Of a stretch of 64,000 bases of DNA, positions 15,880 to 23,851 are shown piece by piece (position 1 is the first letter of the stretch; each line of letters opens with the position of its first letter). The notes under the pieces were generated by a model. The model was given only the letters and a program-made list of their open reading frames with translations, was not told the origin of the DNA and did no database searches. This DNA is from Lachnospiraceae bacterium (GTDB lineage: Bacteria > Bacillota > Clostridia > Lachnospirales > Lachnospiraceae): NCBI GenBank assembly GCA_017427415.1, contig JAFRSU010000073.1, forward strand, positions 1 to 64,000, written 5' to 3'. The position numbers and the translations under genes are program-made.

Positions 15880-17100
15880 ATGAAGAGAAAGTATTTTAAG
15901 TCACTCGCGATGACTGCATGCGCACTTGTCCTGGTACTTTTTGTGGTACTTTTTGTGAGCACCGTCCCCGCAAAAGCAGATACAGGCAAGACTGTCCGCG
16001 TATCAACAGTCAAAGAACTTAAGTCCGCGATGAAGAAGTCCGGCGTAGGTACCATCATATTCAGGACCAAAGCATACCTGACAGTCGGTATCCCTAACAG
16101 CAAAAAGACTGCAGGAAAGGAGCTCATCATCGATGCTCCGAACTGCGTGATCACCAACAAGGCGAAGTTCCTTAACATCAATATTCTTAAAGCTGCATCC
16201 TACACCGAGGCTGTATCGGGCAACCTGATCACCCTCACGGGACAGTTCATCGATTTTACCGTTGCCAAGAAAAAATCCGTGGAAGAGCTTACCCTCTGCG
16301 ATCCGCCACTTCCCGACGGCAACCTCGGCTATACCTTAAGAAAAGGGGCAAAAATAAAGTCATTACAGCTTCTCTACACACAGTACGAGGAACCCCAGTG
16401 GAGCGAGTATAACGCTAAAAAGAGAACCATGACACATTCTTTTAAAAACAGATACGAGATCGACGAAACCTATATCTACAAGCTTGATAAGTACGGCCGT
16501 GTCATAAGCACCCAAAATCCTCATCCTGAGTTTGGCAGCTATACTACATTTAAGTATGACAAAAACGGCAATCTGATCAAAACTTCAAGTGAAGATGCCA
16601 GGGGCTATATCGTAGAGACCTTTACCTATGACTCTAAGGGCAGAGCTCTTACATCGTTATCTACCGAGGACGACGAGTTTTTCAACAAAAGCACCTATAC
16701 CTATGACGCTAAAGGCCGTATGACCGGCTTAGAGTTCGAAGAGGCAGGCGGTTATAAGGCTTCCGAGACCAATACATATGACTCTAAGGGCTTGCTGCTT
16801 TCTTCTGTAAGTGCAAGCTCCGACCACACCTCTAAGAATGTGTATTACTATGACGCAAACGGATTAAGGATCAAGACCGAATCCACTGTCGACGGCAAGA
16901 AGTCCACCACTTATGAGTACGAGTATAACAAACGCGGTGACCTTTTAAAAGAGACCTGGATCTCCACCGCCAACACGAAGATGGTATACGGATATTATTA
17001 CGACGAACTCGGCGAGCTCATCGACAGGGACTATACCGATACCGACGGCGATGTACACAAGATGACCTTAGACGGTGCTTTGATAAATAGTGTATACTGA
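15880..17100 (+). CDS. Secreted protein with RHS/YD-like repeats
   Basis: A 406-residue protein with a signal peptide (Lys/Arg start, hydrophobic core, cleavage near AKA at 33). From about residue 200 it has repeats of the type YDxxGRxxxxxxxx, such as TYDSKGRALTSLS, TYDAKGRMTGLEF and TYDSKGLLLSSVS, which in RHS proteins build a beta-rich shell. It is much shorter than true RHS toxins and has no core or toxin domain, so a cell-surface or binding role is more likely. It is on the plus strand, against replication. Its last codons and stop lie inside the left 46-bp inverted repeat. Confidence 0.75.
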   Translation: MKRKYFKSLAMTACALVLVLFVVLFVSTVPAKADTGKTVRVSTVKELKSAMKKSGVGTIIFRTKAYLTVGIPNSKKTAGKELIIDAPNCVITNKAKFLNINILKAASYTEAVSGNLITLTGQFIDFTVAKKKSVEELTLCDPPLPDGNLGYTLRKGAKIKSLQLLYTQYEEPQWSEYNAKKRTMTHSFKNRYEIDETYIYKLDKYGRVISTQNPHPEFGSYTTFKYDKNGNLIKTSSEDARGYIVETFTYDSKGRALTSLSTEDDEFFNKSTYTYDAKGRMTGLEFEEAGGYKASETNTYDSKGLLLSSVSASSDHTSKNVYYYDANGLRIKTESTVDGKKSTTYEYEYNKRGDLLKETWISTANTKMVYGYYYDELGELIDRDYTDTDGDVHKMTLDGALINSVY

Positions 17101-17138
17101 TAGTCATAGGGGTCAGGTACCATTAAAAATCTATAAAC
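17093..17138. repeat. 46-bp inverted repeat, left copy
   Basis: Every base matches the reverse complement of 19794-19839. It starts at the last codons of the YD-repeat gene and contains GGGGTCAGGTACC. See the paired copy. Confidence 0.9.
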
Positions 17139-17151
17139 TTTAGCAATGAAA

Positions 17152-17197
17152 AACCCTCAGGAGATGTGATCTTCACACTACCTGAGGGTTATTTTTT
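17152..17197 (+). terminator. Terminator after the YD-repeat gene
   Basis: AACCCTCAGG (17152-17161) pairs with CCTGAGGGTT (17181-17190) and is followed by ATTTTTT. Confidence 0.85.
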
Positions 17198-17223
17198 CAA
17201 TCAGAGGGACGGTTCTCTGATTG
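17198..17223. repeat. REP-like hairpin, GGGACGGTTCT type
   Basis: CAATCAGAG pairs with CTCTGATTG around GGACGGTT. The same core with another complementary stem is at 54407-54434. Confidence 0.7.
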
Positions 17224-17245
17224 ATTTTGGCAGGCCGTTTTCTGG

Positions 17246-17274
17246 GTGACAAATTATTGTTATTATGATACAAT
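17246..17274 (+). promoter_or_regulatory. Promoter of the PARG-like gene
   Basis: GTGACA (17246-17251), 17-bp spacer, TACAAT (17269-17274), followed by a GGGGGTGA ribosome site before the ATG at 17298. Confidence 0.55.
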
Positions 17275-17297
17275 TACCGTATAAGGGGGTGACATAA

Positions 17298-18137
17298 ATG
17301 TCAACACATGAAGAGAGAAAATGGGTATTTCAGGACACCTTGAACTGGATCAACGAAGACGACGATCTGGCATGCTCCATACCTAAAGCTAAAAAAGAAA
17401 CAAGGGTTTACTTTGAGGATGATTATCCCGATTTTGACATATCAAAAGAAAAGGCTATGACCGTGACCGTCACGGGGGACAGAAGCTTCCAGGCCGCTAT
17501 GCGCCTGCAGAAGGAAAATCCCGGAGCCCGGATAGCGGTAATGAATTTTGCAAACGCATTCCATCCCGGCGGAGGTGTGGCAAGCGGTATGAGTGCCCAG
17601 GAGGAGTGTCTCTGCCGTACATCTACGCTCTACCCGCTGCTCGACCGCATGACCTTAAGGAATTCATATTATAAGCATCATTATGACCTGAACACTCCGA
17701 AGTCATCGGATTCCCTCATCTATACGAAGGGCGTCATCGTCTGCAAGACGGATGAAGACTTACCTAAGAGGATGCCCAAGGAAGACTGGATAACCGTGGA
17801 TATCATAACCATCGCAGCTCCTGACTTAAGACAGAAATCCAACTCCAAGATTCCTCTGGTAAATAACGGAACATACATGCACAACGCCGAGCTGTTCGGA
17901 TATCATGTAAAACGTGCCATCCACATGCTTACCTGTGCAGCTGCCGAGAAGGCTGACATACTGGTGCTCGGAGCATTCGGATGCGGTGCATTCCAGAACG
18001 ATCCCGAGGTGGTGGCAAGAGCTTTTAAGACCGCCCTGTCCGAGTTCCCCAAGGTATTTGACAAGATAGAATTCGCGGTATACTGCCCTCCCGGAGGAAG
18101 CAAGAATTTTGATGCATTTTCGAAGTATCTAGGGTAA
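17298..18137 (+). CDS. TIGR02452-family macrodomain protein, bacterial-type PARG
   Basis: A 279-residue protein. The catalytic signature of microbial poly(ADP-ribose) glycohydrolases is intact: GGG at 91-93 and QEE at 101-103 (HPGGGVASGMSAQEE). Further conserved blocks are the NFANAF strand before it and VLGAFGCGAFQNDP near the C-terminus. The family removes ADP-ribose from proteins or small molecules. No ADP-ribosyltransferase is seen in the window, so its substrate is open. It is the first of three plus-strand genes inside the 46-bp inverted repeats. Confidence 0.9.
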   Translation: MSTHEERKWVFQDTLNWINEDDDLACSIPKAKKETRVYFEDDYPDFDISKEKAMTVTVTGDRSFQAAMRLQKENPGARIAVMNFANAFHPGGGVASGMSAQEECLCRTSTLYPLLDRMTLRNSYYKHHYDLNTPKSSDSLIYTKGVIVCKTDEDLPKRMPKEDWITVDIITIAAPDLRQKSNSKIPLVNNGTYMHNAELFGYHVKRAIHMLTCAAAEKADILVLGAFGCGAFQNDPEVVARAFKTALSEFPKVFDKIEFAVYCPPGGSKNFDAFSKYLG

Positions 18138-18148
18138 AAATTGAACAC

Positions 18149-18182
18149 TGACGGTTCTCAAAAATCAATCAGAGAACCGTCC
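18149..18182. repeat. REP-like hairpin between the PARG and EIIC genes
   Basis: GACGGTTCTC at 18150 pairs with GAGAACCGTC across AATCAATCA; same core as the other GGGACGGTTCT copies but inverted. The EIIC ribosome site would have to lie within it. Confidence 0.7.
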
Positions 18183-18184
18183 CG

Positions 18185-19282
18185 GTGATTAAAATGGAAA
18201 ACAAAAAGAAACCCGGCATATATAAAACCGTGGTCGAGCAGATATCGGGGATATTCGTCCCGATCATAAACTATCTGACGGCCGCGAGCATCATCAAGAG
18301 CGTGCTCATACTGCTGGCCGGAGCAGGCGTGCTCTCGAAAGATAACGGACTGTACATGGTCTTTTACGCCGTATCGGACGGATTCTTCTATTTCCTGCCC
18401 GTATTCTTAGCTATCACGGCTTCGAAGCAGTGGAAAACAGACCTGTACATAGCACTGCTCATCCCTGTGGCGATGCTCTATCCTGACCTTATGGCGGTCC
18501 TTGAAAACGGCGGGACGCTGCCGTTTCTGGCTTTTAAGATCCAGCCGGCGATATACCATTCAAGCGTCATCCCGGTCATATTGGGGGTGGGACTTCTTCA
18601 TTTTGTGGAAAAGCCCTGTGACAAAGTGATCCCGGAGGCGGTGAGAGGCTTTGTAAAACCGATAATCTGCTGTCTCATAGTACTTCCGTTCACATTCCTT
18701 ATATTCGGACCGATAGGGACCTGGATAGGCAATGCGCTGACGGACCTGTTCAATATCCTCTATGAATGGAACCACATCGCTGCCGGCATATTTATGGGAT
18801 TTATCATACAGCCGATGGTATTTGTCGGAGCACATTGGAGCATAGTACCCATAAGCATAGCGAGTATTGCGGCAAACGGTTACGACCTGCTGCTGCCTCT
18901 GCTCGGCGGCGCTGTATACGGGCAGTGTGGAGCGGCACTCGCCATGGCGATCATTTACAAGGATAAAGAGAAGAAAAACGTATCATATCAGGCGGCTTTA
19001 TCATCCGCACTGGGAGTTACGGAGCCCGCATTGTTCGGTGTCACCATGAGAAACCCCAGAGCAATGCTGTCCGCATGTATCGCGGGAGCCGTAGGCGGCG
19101 GCATAGCAGGATTTGCGGGTTCGCAGTGCATGGCATTTGCATTCCCGAGCTTTGTGACTTGCATAGCGTACGCAGGCAACGGATTTGTACTGTTCCTCGT
19201 ATCGATGGCAGTCGCATTCCCTATAGGACTCGGCCTTACACTCCTGCAGCGCAAGTGGGTCTTACCGCCGGAGAAGGAGTGA
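18185..19282 (+). CDS. PTS EIIC component, beta-glucoside type
   Basis: A 365-residue, multi-spanning membrane protein matching the EIIC domain of glucose/beta-glucoside PTS transporters: GIFVPIINYLTAASIIKSVL at the N-terminus, GAHWSIVPI in the middle and LGVTEPALFGVTMRNPRAML with the conserved Glu of the sugar site. In BglP-like proteins this domain is fused to EIIB and EIIA, but both are missing here, so phosphotransfer would need partners elsewhere. The start is GTG at 18185 or ATG at 18194; no clear ribosome site, as a REP-like hairpin stops just before. Substrate unknown. Confidence 0.85.
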   Translation: MIKMENKKKPGIYKTVVEQISGIFVPIINYLTAASIIKSVLILLAGAGVLSKDNGLYMVFYAVSDGFFYFLPVFLAITASKQWKTDLYIALLIPVAMLYPDLMAVLENGGTLPFLAFKIQPAIYHSSVIPVILGVGLLHFVEKPCDKVIPEAVRGFVKPIICCLIVLPFTFLIFGPIGTWIGNALTDLFNILYEWNHIAAGIFMGFIIQPMVFVGAHWSIVPISIASIAANGYDLLLPLLGGAVYGQCGAALAMAIIYKDKEKKNVSYQAALSSALGVTEPALFGVTMRNPRAMLSACIAGAVGGGIAGFAGSQCMAFAFPSFVTCIAYAGNGFVLFLVSMAVAFPIGLGLTLLQRKWVLPPEKE

Positions 19283-19361
19283 AAGAAGCATATTGATATA
19301 TGTATTCGGATATGTTATAGTTTAGACAGATACTAAAAGGCTTGATTATTACATAAAGGAT

Positions 19362-19724
19362 GTGATTATTATGAAAAGCAATGCAGAAATAATTAAACAA
19401 TTACAACTTATATGTAGTGCATATTCCGATATTTTGGGGAAGGTTATTCTATTTGGTTCATACTCCCGAGGAGAGGCCGGAGAAAAATCTGATATCGATT
19501 TATATATTGAACCTAAAGATATTTCAATGACTACAGAAAAATTTGGAAAAAATAAACGATATAAAGATTTTAAATATACCCTATACGACAGGTTTAATAC
19601 AGAGTTTGATTTATTATCATATGGTGGCAAACGAGATATTTCTACCATAAAACGGAGCCCTTTGTGGAAGCAGATAGAAAAGGATGGTATTTTGATATAT
19701 GACCAGAGATCAGAAGCTGTTTAA
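19362..19724 (+). CDS. MNT-type nucleotidyltransferase domain protein
   Basis: A 120-residue minimal nucleotidyltransferase with the signature GSYSRGEAGEKSDIDLYIE (Gly-Ser and Asp-x-Asp for the metal) and a later acidic residue in TEFDLLS. Such proteins are typically the MNT half of HEPN-MNT toxin-antitoxin pairs and AMPylate the HEPN toxin. No intact HEPN gene follows, only a 20-codon ORF overlapping its end. AT-richer than its neighbours, which suggests transfer. Confidence 0.85.
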   Translation: MIIMKSNAEIIKQLQLICSAYSDILGKVILFGSYSRGEAGEKSDIDLYIEPKDISMTTEKFGKNKRYKDFKYTLYDRFNTEFDLLSYGGKRDISTIKRSPLWKQIEKDGILIYDQRSEAV

Positions 19725-19761
19725 AGCACTGAACTGGCTGGAGTCCGGTAATACAAAGTAA
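19699..19761 (+). pseudogene. Truncated start of an MNT partner gene
   Basis: A 20-codon ORF (MTRDQKLFKALNWLESGN and two more residues) starting inside the MNT gene in another frame, as second genes of TA operons often do. It stops at TAA 19759-19761 directly before a terminator. It reads like the N-terminus of a larger protein cut short. Confidence 0.4.
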
Positions 19762-19762
19762 C

Positions 19763-19789
19763 AAAAAGGTCTCATTTGAGACCTTTTTT
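19763..19789. terminator. Bidirectional terminator
   Basis: AAAAAGGTCTCA pairs with TGAGACCTTTTTT with a two-base loop; U runs in both directions serve the MNT gene and the convergent gene at 19832. Confidence 0.85.
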
Positions 19790-19793
19790 ATAT

Positions 19794-19839
19794 GTTTATA
19801 GATTTTTAATGGTACCTGACCCCTATGACTATCAGTATA
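19794..19839. repeat. 46-bp inverted repeat, right copy
   Basis: Perfect reverse complement of 17093-17138. It includes the stop codon (TGA) and last codons of the minus-strand gene ending at 19832. The two copies bound a 2655-bp interval. Confidence 0.9.
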
Positions 19840-20887
19840 TAAGGTAGTGGTTAACTTTAAGGTAGCCGTTCTGATCGAATATCTGGAATGTGTTGCCGAA
19901 GGAGGTATGCCTGTTTTCAGCGTTTTTCTCGGTGATAACCTGCTTTAATGTATAGCCGTCGGGAGTGGTGATGCAGAGTGTTACCTTAAAGGTATCCTTT
20001 GCTGCTACGTTATAGAGTTTATTTAACGGGATTCTCACATCTCCGTAGAATGTTTCAAGGCAGTCCTTTACATCCTTGGTTACGTCAATGCTGTCGATCT
20101 CTTTTTCGTTCTGCTCCACGACCACCTTAGCAGAAGTGATGGTATATGTCTGCTTATACTCGGGATAAAGTACGATATCAGCTATGCTTACGGTACCGTC
20201 ATCATACATTACGTTATTGTAGCCTGCATTAAGGAGCGGTATTACCAGCTGGTAATAGCTTACAACATCACCAAAGTAACGTGAGACTTCTTCCACGTAG
20301 TTCATTCCGTCTTCTTTGATGGCTACTGTTGTGGGCTCCATCATCTGTGCAAACATGTCTGTCTTTGCATCTGCTTCAAATATACCTGCACCTTTATGGG
20401 TAAGTGGTATCTCTTCTCCGTTGCCAGTGCGTAAGATCACTGTTGTGTCATCCGCATAGCTCTTAAGCTGTAATGTGTGCCTTACCGTACATGTGTCATG
20501 AGTTGCATCGACCGATATTACTTCACTGTTGTACTGCATTACCTTGTTGTTTACCTGGGCAAGCTCCGTCCTTAAGATGTTTATCTCGTTTGAAAGAGAC
20601 ATTATCTGACTTGCGGTACTGGACTGCATATTCGCGATATCCTGCCTTAAGTCACTGATGGTACGGAGCGAAAATGCGATCCAGATAAGAAGTGCGATCA
20701 CTATTACTTTTACTACGATGTTCATGGTATCGGCAGGTGCCGGTATCCTCATGTGTGCGTTGCTTTTTTCCTCTTTTAATGCGTTGTTAACTTTTCTTTT
20801 GTATATTATAACGATAACTACTCCCACTGCGACTGCGAGGACCAGTCCGAGTAATAATACCAATACACTTATTCTTGCTGTATTCAT
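19832..20887 (-). CDS. Membrane protein with coiled coil, hypothetical
   Basis: A 351-residue protein with two transmembrane segments (about 7-30 and 55-75), then a heptad-like coiled coil (about 80-115; ISDLRQDIANMQSS through LRTELAQVNNKV) and a 200-residue beta-rich domain that should be outside the cell. No family recognised. Its C-terminal residues lie within the right 46-bp repeat. Confidence 0.65.
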   Translation of the reverse strand: MNTARISVLVLLLGLVLAVAVGVVIVIIYKRKVNNALKEEKSNAHMRIPAPADTMNIVVKVIVIALLIWIAFSLRTISDLRQDIANMQSSTASQIMSLSNEINILRTELAQVNNKVMQYNSEVISVDATHDTCTVRHTLQLKSYADDTTVILRTGNGEEIPLTHKGAGIFEADAKTDMFAQMMEPTTVAIKEDGMNYVEEVSRYFGDVVSYYQLVIPLLNAGYNNVMYDDGTVSIADIVLYPEYKQTYTITSAKVVVEQNEKEIDSIDVTKDVKDCLETFYGDVRIPLNKLYNVAAKDTFKVTLCITTPDGYTLKQVITEKNAENRHTSFGNTFQIFDQNGYLKVNHYLIY

Positions 20888-20934
20888 ATGTTTTTCCTTT
20901 CATTTTCTTATTTGTCATGCCTGTTGGAGTTTTC

Positions 20935-21023
20935 CACCTCATCCGGCACTTCGTGCCACCTTCCCTTCGCCAGGGAGGGCATCATCATACTTCGTATGAC
21001 GATATATCCCCTCAAGGGGAAGG
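20935..21023. repeat. cUUCGg-hairpin repeat, copy B
   Basis: Same order as copy A (13631-13722): CACCTCATC, hairpin GGCA-CTTCG-TGCC, CTTCCCTTCGCCAGGGAG, a second CTTCG hairpin, TCCCCTCAAGGGGAAG. Stem bases differ from copy A but remain paired. A degenerate 5' part (CACCTCATCAGTCAGC) also appears near 23710. Confidence 0.8.
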
Positions 21024-21046
21024 CTATAATTTAAGATGTTAGCTCT

Positions 21047-21496
21047 TTAAATCCCGAGTCTTTCCCGGAAAGAGTAATAATATCCTCTCGTTACGTCCAC
21101 CAGGGAGCCGTCCTCCATTTTCAAAACGTATTTCATTGAGAGGGCGGGTTTTATCCTTTTTATCTTCTTTTGGGCTACAAGGCATGAGTTGCTGACTCTT
21201 ATAAATCCGCGGCCCGCGAGCTCCTGTTCTAAGACGTACATGCGCTCCGTGGCTCTGAATACTTCCTTTTCCGTATGCACGTCCATGTTCCTGCCGAAGC
21301 TTTCTATAAATATGATCTCCGCTACCGGTATGCGGAGCCTGTCTCCCACTTCGTTTTTTACATTCAGGTACTCGTCTCCTCCCGCTCTCTCTATGAGCTC
21401 GAGGTCCGCCCCGTCATCTATGTCTATACCGTGACCGGTGAGTTCTGATTTTATTTCTTCGTATCTTTTTTCACTTACTGAAAGTCTGACCTTCAA
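21047..21496 (-). CDS. LytTR-domain DNA-binding regulator
   Basis: A 149-residue protein when started at TTG 21496, which has AAAGGAAG just upstream; the ATG at 21541 would lie in the leader. The C-terminal 100 residues are a LytTR domain: RIPVAEIIFIESFGRNMDVH, FIRVSNSCLVAQKKIKRI and a final VDVTRGYYYSFRERL. There is no receiver domain, as in the short LytTR regulators that often pair with membrane proteins (the gene at 19832 follows it). A LytTR-type box AACGTTGAT lies in its own promoter region, hinting at autoregulation. Confidence 0.85.
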   Translation of the reverse strand: MKVRLSVSEKRYEEIKSELTGHGIDIDDGADLELIERAGGDEYLNVKNEVGDRLRIPVAEIIFIESFGRNMDVHTEKEVFRATERMYVLEQELAGRGFIRVSNSCLVAQKKIKRIKPALSMKYVLKMEDGSLVDVTRGYYYSFRERLGI

Positions 21497-21539
21497 TGTT
21501 TCACTTCCTTTCGACTCCGGACTTTTAATCCGTTGTTTC

Positions 21540-21582
21540 AACGTTGATAATTTGATTATATTGAAACAAAAAGAAAATGCAA
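21540..21582 (-). promoter_or_regulatory. LytTR gene promoter with box and palindrome
   Basis: Minus-strand TTGCAT (21577-21582), 16-bp spacer, TATAAT (21555-21560). AACGTTGAT at 21540-21548 fits the LytTR half-site consensus, and TTGTTTCAA (21533-21541) / TTGAAACAA (21561-21569) form a perfect 9-bp-arm palindrome over the promoter. Confidence 0.5.
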
Positions 21583-21605
21583 CCCTTTCGTCACGGATTG
21601 CATTT
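21575..21605 (-). terminator. Terminator of the kinase operon
   Basis: AAATGCAA (21575-21582) pairs with TTGCATTT (21598-21605); U-rich on the minus strand behind the kinase stop at 21619. Its distal arm doubles as the -35 of the LytTR promoter. Confidence 0.7.
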
Positions 21606-21618
21606 TTTTGGTTATGAT

Positions 21619-22872
21619 TTAAACTTTTCGGACTAAAATCTCGACTACAAAGCCGTGATCGTTGTAATATTCCATGCCGCCGCCCTGCTTTTCCATATAG
21701 TGGTTGGCGAGGTACATGCCGAGGCCGTAACCCTGCTTGTCGCCGGCGTTTCCTCCCCTGTGGAATTTCTCCGTGAGGAGCGGCAGGTCTTCCTCGGGTA
21801 CTCCGGGACCTGAATCACGTATGGTGATCTTAATGAAAATATTCTTAGATCCTTTAGCTGTGGAAAGCATCTCCGTCTCGGCAAATGAAACGTGGATGTC
21901 CGTCCCCGCATACTTGTAGGAGTTGCCGACGATGTTATCTATTACCTGCTCCATGCGGAGCTTGTCAAATATGAGCAGGCACTCCGGGATGTGGTTGTCC
22001 AGGATGATGTTGCCGTATTCTTTTAAGGATGCGAAATAGCTTTCGATGATCAGGGAGTCGTTTTCCTTCGGCTCGATCTTTATCTCCTGCATGTCATCGA
22101 GTGTGGCACGGAATACGCTTCCGACCAGCTCGTTGATCGTGTCGGCCTTTTTATATATGTAGCCTATCTTTTCGAGGTTGCCTTTTAAGTTGGTGAGGCG
22201 GTCTTCTATTTCTTTATATTCGTCTCCTGTCGGTTGCAAGCCGGTTGCCGGTGCTGCTCCGGTTCCGTTCTGTACGTCGTTGCTCGAATTACCGTGTTCT
22301 TTCAGAAGTTCTTCCATCTTCTCGATTTCTTTCCTGTATTTAAGGTCCAGTACCTCACAGGTAGCCCTGATGGTGGCTACGGGAGTTTTTAAGTCATGGG
22401 ATAGCTCCGCTACCATCTCGCGTTTCGCTTTTTCCGCCTCAAACTCACGCTCCTTGGAAACTTTCAGCTCCTCCCTCATGATGTCAAAGCTCTCTGTGAA
22501 TGAGCCGAACATGTTGTTGCGGTGGATAGGAAGCGGGACGTCCAGATTACCCTTTGCTATCTCGGATGCGAAGTTTTCCATCTCTTTTACGGGCTTTATC
22601 ATAAAATGATGGATGACCAGAATAAATATTATCCCTATTACGAGAAGCACTGCCCAGAATATGATGACGTATTTCAGCATCATGTCCCGGCCCTGCTCCA
22701 AGTTGGCGTTCAGATTGTTCCAGATTTTTTTATAGAGAGCCAGTTCTTCCTCATTATAAGAAGCAACACTGTTCGTAACTTCCTTCATGTTTTTCCACAA
22801 AAGGATCATTACGCCCAATGCTGCCAGCATAAAAGCACTATATATAATGATGATCTTCCTGATAGCTTTCAT
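21619..22872 (-). CDS. Sensor histidine kinase
   Basis: A 417-residue membrane kinase: TM1 (about 5-27), short outside loop, TM2 (about 67-90), HAMP (90-140), HisKA with ELSHDLKTP (His159) and HATPase_c with IVGNSYKYA, DSGPGVPEEDLP and GYGLGMYLANHY. The loop outside is only about 40 residues, so it probably senses the membrane or a partner such as the ABC exporter beside it. An about 30-residue insert (Gly/Asn/Ala-rich) interrupts the DHp region. Partner is the response regulator at 22921. Confidence 0.9.
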   Translation of the reverse strand: MKAIRKIIIIYSAFMLAALGVMILLWKNMKEVTNSVASYNEEELALYKKIWNNLNANLEQGRDMMLKYVIIFWAVLLVIGIIFILVIHHFMIKPVKEMENFASEIAKGNLDVPLPIHRNNMFGSFTESFDIMREELKVSKEREFEAEKAKREMVAELSHDLKTPVATIRATCEVLDLKYRKEIEKMEELLKEHGNSSNDVQNGTGAAPATGLQPTGDEYKEIEDRLTNLKGNLEKIGYIYKKADTINELVGSVFRATLDDMQEIKIEPKENDSLIIESYFASLKEYGNIILDNHIPECLLIFDKLRMEQVIDNIVGNSYKYAGTDIHVSFAETEMLSTAKGSKNIFIKITIRDSGPGVPEEDLPLLTEKFHRGGNAGDKQGYGLGMYLANHYMEKQGGGMEYYNDHGFVVEILVRKV

Positions 22873-22891
22873 ATTTTTACCTGTATATATA

Positions 22892-22918
22892 AGATTCTTC
22901 GCTACGCTCAGAATGACA
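22892..22918. repeat. CTCAGAATGACA dispersed repeat
   Basis: AGATTCTTCGCTACGCTCAG then AATGACA, filling the kinase-regulator gap. Other copies: 24079-24103, 35800-35828 (inverted) and a degenerate one near 46855-46876. Confidence 0.75.
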
Positions 22919-22920
22919 AT

Positions 22921-23709
22921 TTATTTTACTTCTAAAATGTATCCCGTGCCCCATACGGTCTTGATATACTCGGGATTGTTGGGATCCTGCTCCATTTTCT
23001 CCCTGAGCTTCCTGATGTGGACGTTGAGTGTGCCGTCGCCGTAGAAGCTGTCGCCCCATACCTCTTCAAAAAGCTGATCCTTGGTCACAATGGTATTTTT
23101 ATGATCATAGAGAGCCTTAAGAAGTGCAAACTCCTTGGCTTTTAAGGAGATACGTTTTCCGTTTATGATAACGGACATGGTGGGTGCATCGAGGTGAAGT
23201 ATCTCTTCGGATGCCGGTTGATCGGTGTTTTGTACGATTGCTACTGACATATCGGCCACACCTGCTTCTATCACAGATGTTTTTGCAATAGATAAATCCG
23301 CTTTTGCACCTGCAGCGTTTCCCTCTCCTGACAGTTTCTTTATCTGTTCTACTCGTTTAAGATTGACCTTTACTTTAGCCAAAAGCACGGAAAGGCTGTA
23401 CGGCTTTTTCACATAATCATCCCCGCCGATGCTCAGTGCCACGAGCACGTCATCATCGCTCTGTCTCGCACTGATGAACAGGATCGGCAGTTGGTAATCT
23501 TCCCTTATCTTCCTGCACACCTCAAATCCCGAGCCGTCCTGTAGATTAATATCGAGCAGTATCATGTCAGTTTCATTCTCTTTTAAGAAATCAAAGCAAG
23601 ACACAGCCGAATCCACGTACTGTGTCTTAATATCAAACATCTCAAAATATTCTGCTGTCATCTTTGCAAGCTCGACCTCATCGTCGACTATCAGGCAGTT
23701 GTAATGCAT
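22921..23709 (-). CDS. OmpR/PhoB-family response regulator
   Basis: A 262-residue regulator from the ATG at 23709, four codons inside the longest frame, preceded by GAGGTG. Receiver domain with DDE near the N-terminus, phospho-acceptor Asp in LLDINLQDG (Asp53 by this start) and Lys in YVKKPYS. C-terminal winged helix with VTKDQLFEEVWGDSF and LNVHIRKLREKM. The linker between the two domains is about 60 residues of Ala/Ser/Gly-rich sequence, longer than usual. It probably controls the ABC exporter genes that follow. Confidence 0.9.
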   Translation of the reverse strand: MHYNCLIVDDEVELAKMTAEYFEMFDIKTQYVDSAVSCFDFLKENETDMILLDINLQDGSGFEVCRKIREDYQLPILFISARQSDDDVLVALSIGGDDYVKKPYSLSVLLAKVKVNLKRVEQIKKLSGEGNAAGAKADLSIAKTSVIEAGVADMSVAIVQNTDQPASEEILHLDAPTMSVIINGKRISLKAKEFALLKALYDHKNTIVTKDQLFEEVWGDSFYGDGTLNVHIRKLREKMEQDPNNPEYIKTVWGTGYILEVK

Positions 23710-23851
23710 AAAACACCTCATCAGTCAGCTAAAGCTGCTTTCATACCTAAATTATACCTTATATCATATTTAAACGCAAAACTTTTCTTTTTTTTTTCAG
23801 TAATCCCGTTCCTCTATTCCTTCTTTATTCTTTCTCAATTAATAATGCACA

